Source of the DNA: Nonomuraea typhae
GTDB lineage: Bacteria > Actinomycetota > Actinomycetes > Streptosporangiales > Streptosporangiaceae
Direction of reading: 5' to 3'
NCBI RefSeq assembly: GCF_009760925.1
Contig: NZ_VRLV01000002.1
Coordinates: 1,054,001 to 1,118,000, forward strand
Length of the DNA: 64,000 nt
The notes beneath the pieces were generated by a model that was given only the letters and a program-made list of their open reading frames with translations, did not search any database and was not told the DNA's origin. Each line of letters opens with the position of its first letter. Position 1 is the stretch's first letter. A program made the position numbers and the translations under genes. Positions 23,722-32,282 of this stretch are shown piece after piece.

Positions 23722-26700
23722 ATGGATGGGCAACGTCCGGCGTTCGGTGGCGAGCTTCGCAAGTGGCGCACCCTTCGCGGCATCTCCCTGGCCAGGCTCG
23801 CCGAGCTCGTGCACTACAGCAAGGGCTACCTGAGCAAGATCGAGAACAGTGACAAACGGCCCACGCCCGAGCTCGCGCACGCCTGCGACCGCGCGCTCGG
23901 CGCCGACGGCGCCCTGGTACGGCTGGCGCCGGCCAAGCCCGCCGGAGGCGAGTGCCCCTACCCGGGCCTGGACGCGTTCGGGCCGGGCAGCGCCCAGTGG
24001 TACTTCGGCCGGGACGAGGCCACCGCCGAGCTCACCATGCGGCTCGCCTCCCGGATGGACGGCGGCGGCCCCCTGATCGTGGTGGCGCCGTCGGGAGCGG
24101 GCAAGTCCTCGCTGCTCGGCGCCGGACTGCTCCCCGCGCTGGCCCGCGGCGCGCTGCCCAGGGCCGGGTCCAGCGAGTGGCCGGTGACCCTGTTCACCCC
24201 GACCGCCCGGCCCATGGAGCGGCTCACCGGCATCCTCGCCGGCCTCCGGGCCCCGAAGGCGGTGCTGGTGGCCGACCAGTTCGAGGAGACGTTCACGCTC
24301 TGCCCCGCAGGCGGGGAACGTGAGCAGTTCGTCCGCACCCTCAGCGACCTGGCCGCCTCCGGCCGGGCGCTGGTGGTGCTGGGTGTGCGGGCCGACTACT
24401 ACGGCCACCTGCTGGCCTATCCGGAGCTCGTCGCGGCCCTGCGCGGGGGCCAGCTCGCCCTGCCGCCCATGAGCGAGACCCAGCTGCGCGCCGCCATCGT
24501 CCAGCCCGCCGCCGCGGCCGGACTCCGCCTGGAGCCGGGGCTGGTCGAACTGCTGCTCCGCGACCTCGGCCTCCACCGGGACGGCGCGGCCGCCCCGGCC
24601 GAACCGCCGTCCGCAGGCGGCTCCGCCGTACCCGGTGCAGGTGCGCGCGAGATCGGCCGCATTGAGCCCGAGCCCCTGCGCGGCAGCGGTGCGTGTGCGG
24701 CGGAGCCGTTGCCGCTCCTGGCCCACGCGCTGCGCGCCCTCTGGCAGCAGCGGGAGGACGGGGCGCTGACCGTGGCCGGGTACCACCGCACGGGCGGGAT
24801 CCGGGGCGCCGTCACCACCACGGCCGAGGACGTCTACGCCGCCTTCGACGCCCAAGGCCGCGAGGTGGCCAGGAGGCTGCTGCCGCGCCTGGTACGGCTG
24901 GACCCCGACGGCGGCCGGAGCCGGCTGCGGCTGCCGCTGGCCCGGTTGCCGGCCGAGCAACGTCCCGTCCTGGACGCCCTGGTCGCGGCCCGGCTGCTGA
25001 CCGTGGACGCGGCCGGCGTGTCGATCACCCACGAGGCCCTGCTGGGCGCGTGGCCGCGGCTGCGCGACTGGATCGAGACCGACCGGGCCGGGCTGCAGGC
25101 CAGGCGGCGGCTCGGGGCGGCGGCCGAGGCGTGGCAGCAGGCCGGGCGCGATCCGTCGTTCACCTACCGGGGCGCCTCCCTGGCGCTGGCCCGCGAATGG
25201 GCGGGGACGCATCCGGACGAGCTGGACCCGGTCGAGGCCGAGTTCCTGCGGGCGGGCGAGCATGAGGAGCGGCGCGGCGCCCGGAAGCAGCGCCGTCGCG
25301 CGGTGGCCGTCACCGCGCTGGCGGTCGCGGCCGCCATGACGGCCAGCGGGGTCGCCTGGCAGATACGTGAAGCCCGGATCGAGCGTGACGAGGTCATCTC
25401 CCAGCAGGTGGCCACCGCCGCGAACTCCCTGCGCGCCAACGACGCGCCGCTGGCCGCCGGCCTCAGCGTGGCGGCTTGGCGGCGCGCCGAGACCCCCGAG
25501 TCGCTGGGCGCGCTGCTCGGCTCCAGCGGCTTCCCCGAGGCTTCCAGGGAGAGCGCGGGCTCGGGCCGGATCACGGTGCTGGCCGCCAGCCGGGACGGCA
25601 GGTCCGTCGTCACCGGTGACTCGGCTCAGGAGGTGTGGCTGCGCCGCGCGGGGCAGGAGGCCGTGCGCCTGCCGTGGGATCTCGGAGCGGTGACCTACGC
25701 GGGCTTCAGGGGTGACGGGCAGGCCGTGGCGGTGGCGGGGATGTCGGGTGTCCGGCACTGGTCGCTGGCGAACCTCGCGGCCCCCGTGGCCACGCACAAG
25801 GTGCCGGGCATCTCCTTCGCGGGCTTTTCCGGGCCCGCTCTGGCGGTCGTCGCCAACGGCGAGCTGCTGGTCTGGAAGGGCGCCACCCCGGAGCGCAGCC
25901 CGCAGGGCAACCGGGTCATGGAGATGACCTCCGAGGGGCCGGTCGACACCGACCAGGATTCCGCGCTCGCGGCCCTGAGCCCGGACGGCAAGTGGGTCGC
26001 CGCCGCGAGGCAGAACAAGGCGTGGCTGGTCGAGCTCGCGTCAGGGAAACGGACGGACCTGGCCACGACCGGCTTCATCTACTCCCTGGATTTCAGCCCC
26101 GACGGCAGGACCGTGGCCGCGGGGACGACCGGCCCCGGCGTCCGCCTGTGGAGCGTCCCCGACGGCCGCCTGCTGACCGACCTCGTCCATCCGGCGGAGG
26201 TGCGCGCCCTGGCGTTCGTCCCCGGCGACGGCAGCCTGCTGACCGGGATCACCGGCGGCACCGTGTACCGCTGGTCGCGGCTGCCCGCCGCGCGGCCGCA
26301 CACCTCCGAGATCTTGGCGATGGCCACCGGCCGGCAGGTCATGGCCACCGGCGACGAGGACGGCCAGGTGGGCCTGTGGAGTCTCGACGGGGCCCTGCTG
26401 GGCACGGCCCGCGAGCACGACGGCGCGGTCAACAACGTGGCCCTGGCGCCGGGGCTGATGGCGTCGGCGAGCGACGACGACTCGGTCGGCATCTGGGACA
26501 CCACCCGGCCGGGCGGCCCGCACCTGCTGCGCCGGTTCACCGGGCACGGCACCAACGTGGCCGGAGTCGCGCTGAGCCCGGACGGCCGGGTCGGCGCGAG
26601 CGTCTGCGAGGACGGCCAGGTCCTGCTGTGGGACCCGGCGACCGGCGCACCACTGGGTCGTCTCCAGGGCATCCAGGGCGTCACCGACGTGGTGATCCGG

Positions 26701-27246
26701 GAGGGCAGGCTGGCCGTCGGCGACGGCGACGGCAACGTCCAGGTCTGGGACATCAGCCGCCCCGGCGCGCCCAGGCGGCTCAGGGTCCTCACCGGCCACA
26801 TCGGCTACTCCGACGACCTGGACTGGCATCCCGACGGCCGCTACCTGGCCGGCGCGGGCCATGACGGCGCCGTCCTGATCTGGGACCTCGCCGACCCGCG
26901 CGCCACCCCCGCCACCCGGCTCACGGGCCATACCGGCATCGTCAGGAACGTCTCCTTCGACCCCGCGAGCGGCAGGATCGCCACGATCGGCGCCGACCGG
27001 TCCCTGCGGATCTGGCAGGACGGCCGGCTCCAGGCGATCTGGCAGACGCGGGGCAACGCCCTGCGTTTCCTGCCCGGCGGCGCCCTGGTCTCGGCGGACG
27101 ACGGCGGCGAACTGCGCCGCTGGGCGCTCTCCCCCGAGCCGGTGGCCCAGCGCATCTGCGCGCTGGACCCCTCTCCTCTCAGCGCCGGTGAGTGGGCCCG
27201 GTACGTCTCCGGCGGCGGCTACGCGGCGCCGTGCCGGGAGGGTTGA
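23722..27246 (+). CDS. XRE-nSTAND1-WD40 signalling protein
   Basis: A 1174-residue protein. It has an N-terminal XRE helix-turn-helix (ELRKWRTLRGISLARLAELVHYSKGYLSKIE) and a CPYPGLDAF linker. The STAND NTPase follows, with Walker A VVAPSGAGKSSLLGAG and Walker B VLVADQFEETF. A basic stretch and a likely transmembrane helix (AVAVTALAVAAAMTASGVAW) come next, then a C-terminal beta-propeller of WD40-type repeats (LSPDGKWVAAA, FSPDGRTVAAG, HDGAVLIWDLAD). STAND proteins switch on ATP binding after the propeller senses a ligand; some act in defence, others in transcription. Target genes and ligand are unknown. The end overlaps the convergent GMC gene by 28 nt. Confidence 0.9.
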   Translation: MDGQRPAFGGELRKWRTLRGISLARLAELVHYSKGYLSKIENSDKRPTPELAHACDRALGADGALVRLAPAKPAGGECPYPGLDAFGPGSAQWYFGRDEATAELTMRLASRMDGGGPLIVVAPSGAGKSSLLGAGLLPALARGALPRAGSSEWPVTLFTPTARPMERLTGILAGLRAPKAVLVADQFEETFTLCPAGGEREQFVRTLSDLAASGRALVVLGVRADYYGHLLAYPELVAALRGGQLALPPMSETQLRAAIVQPAAAAGLRLEPGLVELLLRDLGLHRDGAAAPAEPPSAGGSAVPGAGAREIGRIEPEPLRGSGACAAEPLPLLAHALRALWQQREDGALTVAGYHRTGGIRGAVTTTAEDVYAAFDAQGREVARRLLPRLVRLDPDGGRSRLRLPLARLPAEQRPVLDALVAARLLTVDAAGVSITHEALLGAWPRLRDWIETDRAGLQARRRLGAAAEAWQQAGRDPSFTYRGASLALAREWAGTHPDELDPVEAEFLRAGEHEERRGARKQRRRAVAVTALAVAAAMTASGVAWQIREARIERDEVISQQVATAANSLRANDAPLAAGLSVAAWRRAETPESLGALLGSSGFPEASRESAGSGRITVLAASRDGRSVVTGDSAQEVWLRRAGQEAVRLPWDLGAVTYAGFRGDGQAVAVAGMSGVRHWSLANLAAPVATHKVPGISFAGFSGPALAVVANGELLVWKGATPERSPQGNRVMEMTSEGPVDTDQDSALAALSPDGKWVAAARQNKAWLVELASGKRTDLATTGFIYSLDFSPDGRTVAAGTTGPGVRLWSVPDGRLLTDLVHPAEVRALAFVPGDGSLLTGITGGTVYRWSRLPAARPHTSEILAMATGRQVMATGDEDGQVGLWSLDGALLGTAREHDGAVNNVALAPGLMASASDDDSVGIWDTTRPGGPHLLRRFTGHGTNVAGVALSPDGRVGASVCEDGQVLLWDPATGAPLGRLQGIQGVTDVVIREGRLAVGDGDGNVQVWDISRPGAPRRLRVLTGHIGYSDDLDWHPDGRYLAGAGHDGAVLIWDLADPRATPATRLTGHTGIVRNVSFDPASGRIATIGADRSLRIWQDGRLQAIWQTRGNALRFLPGGALVSADDGGELRRWALSPEPVAQRICALDPSPLSAGEWARYVSGGGYAAPCREG

Positions 27247-28775
27247 CGGATCAGGTCGGCCGCCTTCTCCCCGATCATGACCGCGGGCGCGTGGGTGTGC
27301 CCGCGGTTGAGCGTCGGCATGATCGACACGTCCACCACCCGCAGCCCGTCGACGCCGCGCACCCGCAGCTCGGGGTCGACGACGGAGCCGGCGTCCGCGC
27401 CCATCCGGCAGCTGCCGACCGGGTGGTAGAGCGTTTCGGCCCGGTCACGCACCCATTGGGCGAGTTCCTCGTCGCTCTCGGGCGCCCAGTAAGGCGCCAT
27501 GGGCCCGCCCGCGTAGGGCTTCATGGCCGTGGTGGTGAACACCTGCTTGGCCGCCTTCAGCCCGGCGACCAGCCGTTTCACGTCGGCCTCGTGGGCGAGG
27601 TAGCCGGGGTCGATGGCCACCTCGCGCCCGCTCAGCGCGATGCGCCCGCGGCTTTCCGGCTGCAGCAGGACGACGCCGACGGTCAGCCCGTGCCCGGCCG
27701 GCGGGGTGAGGCCGTGGTCGATGAACGGCCCCGGCGCGAAGATCAGCTCGATGTCCGGGGCGGGCTCGGCCGGTGAGGTCTTGAGGAAGGCGACCGCTTC
27801 GCCCACGTTCGTGGTGAGCATGCCGGAGCGCAGCACGATGTAGCGGGCCAGCTGCACCAGCGACTCGGCCTTGACCAGCGTGACCGGCTGCAGGCACTCG
27901 ACGTAGACGCCGGTGGACAGGTGGTCCTGGAGGTTCTTGCCGACCTCGGGCAGGTCGTGCACGAGCTCGACGCCGGCCTCGCGCAGCTCGTCGGCCGCGC
28001 CCACGCCCGACCGCATGAGCAGGTACGGCGAGCCGATCGCCCCGGCCGACAGGATGACCTCCTTCCTGGCCAGCACCCGGATGCCGCCGTGCTCGATGCC
28101 GACGGCCCGTCTCCCCTCGAACAGCACGCGGTCCACGGTGGCGCCGGTGAGCACGGTCAGGTTGGGCCGTTTGAGCGCCGGGCGCAGATAGGCGTCCGCC
28201 GAGCTCCAGCGGCGCCCGCGGTCCTGGGTGACCGGGGTGGGGCTGTAGCCCTCGTTGCTGCGTTCGTTGAGTTCGCCGAGGCGGTGCATGCCGAGTTCCT
28301 GGCACGCCTTGAGGAAGGCCGCGGTGGTCACGTTGGGGCTGCGCAGCTCCGAGACGTGCAAAGGGCCGGCGGTGCCGTACACGCCGCCGTTGTTGCTGCC
28401 GACGCGGTGCTCGGCCTTCTTGAAGTACGGCAGGACGTCGTCGTACCGCCAGCCGGGGACGCCCCATTGGTCGTAGTCTGCGGCGCAGCCGCGCACCCAC
28501 ATCTGGGCGTTGAGCGAGGAGGAGCCGCCGATGACCCGCCCGCGCGGCCAGTAGAGCTCGCGCCCGGCCAGTTCGGCCTGCTTGACGGTGGTGTAGTTCC
28601 AGTCGTACTCGGTCTTGAACAGCGCCTTGAACCCGGCGGGCATCCGGATCTCCAGCTTGTCGTCCTGCCCGCCGGCCTCGACCAGGGCCACGGTCACCGC
28701 CGTGTCCGCCGACAGCCTGTTGGCCAGCACACATCCCGCCGACCCCGCTCCGACGATCACGTAGTCGTACTCCAT
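27219..28775 (-). CDS. GMC-family FAD oxidoreductase (choline dehydrogenase-like)
   Basis: A 518-residue protein. The N-terminal FAD-binding motif is DYVIVGAGSAGCVLANRLS. GMC signatures include WPRGRVIGGSSSLNAQMWVRG, and the C-terminal active-site region has HPVGSCRMGAD and GHTHAPAVMIGEKAADLI. Family members oxidise alcohols. Choline is one option, but sequence alone cannot decide. GGAGGGGGCC precedes ATG 28775. It is divergent from the acyl-CoA ligase gene across a shared 149-nt promoter region with a TetR-like operator. Confidence 0.9.
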   Translation of the reverse strand: MEYDYVIVGAGSAGCVLANRLSADTAVTVALVEAGGQDDKLEIRMPAGFKALFKTEYDWNYTTVKQAELAGRELYWPRGRVIGGSSSLNAQMWVRGCAADYDQWGVPGWRYDDVLPYFKKAEHRVGSNNGGVYGTAGPLHVSELRSPNVTTAAFLKACQELGMHRLGELNERSNEGYSPTPVTQDRGRRWSSADAYLRPALKRPNLTVLTGATVDRVLFEGRRAVGIEHGGIRVLARKEVILSAGAIGSPYLLMRSGVGAADELREAGVELVHDLPEVGKNLQDHLSTGVYVECLQPVTLVKAESLVQLARYIVLRSGMLTTNVGEAVAFLKTSPAEPAPDIELIFAPGPFIDHGLTPPAGHGLTVGVVLLQPESRGRIALSGREVAIDPGYLAHEADVKRLVAGLKAAKQVFTTTAMKPYAGGPMAPYWAPESDEELAQWVRDRAETLYHPVGSCRMGADAGSVVDPELRVRGVDGLRVVDVSIMPTLNRGHTHAPAVMIGEKAADLIRQPSRHGAA

Positions 28776-28856
28776 GGCCCCCTCCGTGGCGTGAGTAACT
28801 TGGTACTTGCATACGCCACGAGAAAGATCACGTCCATATGCAGTTGTAACCTCAGT

Positions 28857-28872
28857 TACCTACCGGTTGGTA
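28857..28872. promoter_or_regulatory. TetR-type operator between GMC oxidoreductase and acyl-CoA ligase
   Basis: TACCTACCGGTTGGTA is a 16-nt palindrome with one mismatched pair, centred on ACCGGT, a common TetR-family operator pattern in lipid-catabolism genes. A TTAGAT (28885-28890) downstream may be the -10 of the ligase gene. The regulator is not in the immediate neighbourhood. Confidence 0.5.
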
Positions 28873-28924
28873 TGCCTCGGCTGCTTAGATGGCGCCAAGC
28901 CGGTACAGAGGAGGAAGGCTCTCC

Positions 28925-30460
28925 ATGCTCAACCTGTCGATTGTCCTGGAGGACAGCGCAAGGAACGCTCCGGACAAGACGGCCATCGTCTTCGGCGATA
29001 TGCGCCTGCCGTACTCGATGATCGACTCAGTGGCCAACCAGGTGGCGAACCTGCTGGTCTCGCGCGGAATCGGGAAGGGTGACAAGGTCGCGCTGGCCTG
29101 TCCGAACCTGCCGTACTTCCCGTTCGTCTATTTCGGCATCCTCAAGGCGGGCGCCACCGTGGTGCCGCTGAGCGTGCTGCTCCAGGGCAGGGAGATCGCC
29201 TACCACCTCGACGACAGCGACGCCAAGGCGTTGTTCTGCTTCGAGGGGACGCCCGAGCTGCCGCTGGGCGCGCGGGGCAAGGCCGGGTTCGAGGCGGCGG
29301 AGGGCTGCGAGCACTTCTTCGTGCTGCCGGCCACCGCGCTGGCCACCGAGTCGGAACACGGCGAGTCCATCTGGGCGGCGCTGGGCGGGATGTCCAGCGA
29401 GTTCGCCACCGTGCAGACCGCGCCGGACGACACCGCGGTGATCCTCTACACCTCGGGCACCACGGGCCAGCCCAAGGGCGCCGAGCTGAGCCACCAGAAC
29501 ATGCTGCTCAACGCCATGGTCTCCGACAAGATGTTCCCCAGGACCGACGGCGGCGACGTCTACCTGGGCGTGCTGCCGCTGTTCCACTCCTTCGGCCAGA
29601 CGGTCATCCAGAACACCGGGTTCCTGCGCGGCTCGACGGTCGTGCTGCTACCGCGGTTCGAGGCGGGTGACGCGCTGGCGCTCATGGGCAAGGAGGGCGT
29701 GACGTTCTTCGCGGGCGTGCCGACGATGTACTGGGGCCTGCTGACGAAGATCCACGCCGAGGGCGCCGAGCCGCCGTCGTCGCTGAAGGTGGCCGTCGCG
29801 GGCGGCGCCGCCTCGCCGGTCGAGGTGCTCAACGACTTCGAGAAGACCTTCGGCTTCGGCATCCTCGAGGGCTACGGCCTGTCGGAGACCTCGCCGGTGG
29901 CCAGCTTCAACCAGCTCGGCCGGCCGACCAAGCCGGGCACGATCGGCACCCCGATCTGGGGGGTGGAGATGAAGCTCGTCGACGCCGAGTGGAACACGGT
30001 CGAGGGCGAGGGCCCGGGCGAGATCGCCATCCGCGGCCACAACATCATGAAGGGCTACTACAACCGGCCCGAGGCCACGGCCGAGGTCATGAACGACGGC
30101 TGGTTCCGCACCGGCGACATCGCCACCCGCGACGCCGACGGCTACTACTCGATCTTCGACCGGGCCAAGGACATGATCATCCGGGGTGGCTTCAACGTCT
30201 ACCCGCGCGAGGTCGAAGAGGTCCTCATGAGCCACCCGGACGTCTCGCTGGTGGCCGTGCTCGGCATCGCGCACGAGTCGCACGGCGAGGAGATCAAGGC
30301 GTACGTCATCCGCACCGCCGGGTCGTCGGTCACCGAGGACGAGCTCATCGGCTGGTCCAAGGAGAACATGGCGGCCTACAAGTACCCGCGGATCATCGAG
30401 TTCCGCGACGAGCTGCCGATGACCGCCTCCGGCAAGATCCTCAAGCGCGAACTGCGCTAG
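28925..30460 (+). CDS. Acyl-CoA ligase / AMP-binding protein (FadD-like)
   Basis: A 511-residue ANL superfamily enzyme that activates a carboxylic acid (probably fatty) to acyl-AMP and then acyl-CoA. Motifs: ILYTSGTTGQPKGAELSH (P-loop-like), GYGLSETSPV, DGWFRTGDIATRD, and the C-terminal catalytic Lys motif TASGKILKRELR. AGGAAGG precedes ATG 28925; an upstream in-frame start lacks one. A very strong hairpin follows the stop. It is likely co-regulated with the divergent GMC oxidoreductase through the operator between them. Confidence 0.92.
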   Translation: MLNLSIVLEDSARNAPDKTAIVFGDMRLPYSMIDSVANQVANLLVSRGIGKGDKVALACPNLPYFPFVYFGILKAGATVVPLSVLLQGREIAYHLDDSDAKALFCFEGTPELPLGARGKAGFEAAEGCEHFFVLPATALATESEHGESIWAALGGMSSEFATVQTAPDDTAVILYTSGTTGQPKGAELSHQNMLLNAMVSDKMFPRTDGGDVYLGVLPLFHSFGQTVIQNTGFLRGSTVVLLPRFEAGDALALMGKEGVTFFAGVPTMYWGLLTKIHAEGAEPPSSLKVAVAGGAASPVEVLNDFEKTFGFGILEGYGLSETSPVASFNQLGRPTKPGTIGTPIWGVEMKLVDAEWNTVEGEGPGEIAIRGHNIMKGYYNRPEATAEVMNDGWFRTGDIATRDADGYYSIFDRAKDMIIRGGFNVYPREVEEVLMSHPDVSLVAVLGIAHESHGEEIKAYVIRTAGSSVTEDELIGWSKENMAAYKYPRIIEFRDELPMTASGKILKRELR

Positions 30461-30480
30461 AAGGCAAGCCCCACCGGCCC

Positions 30481-30519
30481 GTACGGCTCGCGCCCTCCCC
30501 CCTGGGGCGCGAGCCGTAC
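30481..30519 (+). terminator. Hairpin terminator after the acyl-CoA ligase
   Basis: GTACGGCTCGCGCC (30481-30494) and its exact complement (30506-30519) form a 14-bp stem with an 11-nt loop, 20 nt after the stop. There is no U-tract, as is common in high-GC actinomycetes. Confidence 0.65.
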
Positions 30520-30533
30520 TGCTGCCCGGACCG

Positions 30534-30670
30534 CCTACATGCGGGCCGATTCTTGCGCAGGGAGCCCCCTAGATACGGGCCGGTTCCGCGCGCAAGGCGC
30601 CGCTGGATGCGGGCCGGTTCCTCGCGCATGGCGCCCCCTAGATGCGGGCCAGTTCCTCGCGCATGGTGCC
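30534..30670 (-). repeat. Four tandem ~34-nt copies of a gene 3' end
   Basis: Four imperfect units (30534-30566, 30567-30601, 30602-30635, 30636-30670). The right-most unit is the true 3' end of the DUF885 gene (minus strand), coding ...MREELARI and its TAG. The other three lie after the stop and preserve most of the same coding sequence with substitutions. They look like stepwise tandem duplication of the gene tail. Confidence 0.8.
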
Positions 30671-32248
30671 CAGCCCCATCGGGCCGAGGTCGAGCGCGGC
30701 GGTGTGCCAGGTCTTCAGGTCGAAGCCGGGCCTGGCCTGCGCCTCGGCCCGTGCCTCCATCCAGGCGCGCTCGCCGAGCTTGTAGCAGATCGCCTGGCCG
30801 GGCCAGCCGAAGTAGCGCAGCACCTCGGGGTTGACCTGGTGCGCCTCGGCCCGGCCGCGGTCGCGCAGCACCTCGCACGCCTTCTCGAACGTCCAGCGCG
30901 AGCCGTCCGGCAGCGGCAGTTCCAGGTGGACGCCGATGTCGATGACCACGCGGGCGGCGCGCAGCGCGGAGGCGGCCAGCATGCCCAGCCTGGCGCCGGG
31001 TGCGCTGAGCCAGCCCAGTTCGTCGGCCAGCCGCTCGGCGTAGAGGGCCCAGCCCTCGCCGTGGCCGCCGACCCAGGACATCTTCGCGTGCCGCGAGAGC
31101 TTGTCACCGGCGACGGCGACCGCGCCGAGCTGCAGGTGGTGTCCCGGCACGCCCTCGTGGAAGACGGTGGTGAAGTCGCTCCACGTGGCGAACTTCTCCC
31201 GTCCGCCGAGCGGCCACCAGGTGCGCCCGGGCCGGGTGAGGTCCTCGCTGGGCTGGGTGTAGTACGGCGCGCCCGAGGTGGAGCCGGGCGCGAGCACCAC
31301 GTCCACGGTGCGCAGCGCTTCCGGGATGTCGAAGGCGACGCCGTTGAGCGCGGCGACGGCCCGCTCGTGCTCCTGCTCCAGCCAGGCGAGGTAGGCGTCG
31401 GGGCCGACCACGTACTGGGTGGAGTCGAGGTGGGCGATGGCCTCGCTCACGGTGGCGCCGGGCAGGATGGCGCGGGCCTCGGCGGCCATCTCGGCCTCGA
31501 TGCGCTCCAGTTCGGCCCAGCCCCACTGGTAGGCGTCGTGCAGGTCGATCTCCTCGCCGAGCTGCAGCCGGGCGGCCACGGCGTAGCGCTCGGCGCCGAC
31601 CGCATCCCGCTCGTCGGCCCGGGGCGCGTACTCCTCGCGCAGGTAGCGCGCGATCTCGGCGTAGCCGCGGTAGGCGGCCCGCGCGGCCTCGGCGAGCTCG
31701 GCGGCGGCCGGCCCGTCGCCGTGGCCGGCGATCAGCTCGTCGTGGGTGCCGGCCAGCCGCTCGGCCTGGTCGGCGGCGCCGAGCGCCTGCCGCCGCGCCG
31801 CCCGCAGCCCGCGGCCGAGGCCGGCGTCGAGCGTGGTGCGCCAGCCGGCCAGCATGCCCGGGATGGCGGCCAGCCGGACCGCGATCTCCCGCCAGTGCTC
31901 CTCGGTGCCGCGCGGCAGCAGGTCGATGCTGTCCCTGATCGCGGTGATCAGCCCGAAGGGCGAGCTGACCTCCCGGTACGGCTCGCCGATCGTGTGGACG
32001 GCGGCCTGGGCCTCGAGTCGTTCGCGCAGGTGGGCGGCGGCCCTGCGGTCGGTGCCGGTTTCCGGGGCCAGGCGGCTCAGCTCGGCCAGCGTGTGCTGGA
32101 CCAGTTCGTGCCGGGCCTCGTGGCCGTCGGGGCTGTAGTCGGTGGCCGCCCCGAAGTCGCCGGCGAGGCCCAGGTAGACGGCCTCGACCGGGTCGAGGGC
32201 GGCCGCTTTCAGGATGTACTGCTCACATAGGCGGAAGATTGCGCTCAC
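30638..32248 (-). CDS. DUF885-family metallopeptidase-like protein
   Basis: A 536-residue protein that is mostly helical. It carries the DUF885 zinc-site signature FHEGVPGHHLQLG. Members resemble M32/thermostable carboxypeptidases and are often annotated as such without proof. GTG 32248 has no Shine-Dalgarno; TATTGT six nt upstream suggests a leaderless mRNA. The 3' end is repeated three more times after the stop (see the repeat). Confidence 0.85.
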   Translation of the reverse strand: MSAIFRLCEQYILKAAALDPVEAVYLGLAGDFGAATDYSPDGHEARHELVQHTLAELSRLAPETGTDRRAAAHLRERLEAQAAVHTIGEPYREVSSPFGLITAIRDSIDLLPRGTEEHWREIAVRLAAIPGMLAGWRTTLDAGLGRGLRAARRQALGAADQAERLAGTHDELIAGHGDGPAAAELAEAARAAYRGYAEIARYLREEYAPRADERDAVGAERYAVAARLQLGEEIDLHDAYQWGWAELERIEAEMAAEARAILPGATVSEAIAHLDSTQYVVGPDAYLAWLEQEHERAVAALNGVAFDIPEALRTVDVVLAPGSTSGAPYYTQPSEDLTRPGRTWWPLGGREKFATWSDFTTVFHEGVPGHHLQLGAVAVAGDKLSRHAKMSWVGGHGEGWALYAERLADELGWLSAPGARLGMLAASALRAARVVIDIGVHLELPLPDGSRWTFEKACEVLRDRGRAEAHQVNPEVLRYFGWPGQAICYKLGERAWMEARAEAQARPGFDLKTWHTAALDLGPMGLGTMREELARI

Positions 32249-32282
32249 TCAGGCACAATAGCCACACCATCTCTGCATCTGG

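Noticed and set aside
30539..32230. 563-codon plus-strand frame
   Set aside because: A shadow of the DUF885 gene; the zinc-site protein on the minus strand is clearly the real one.
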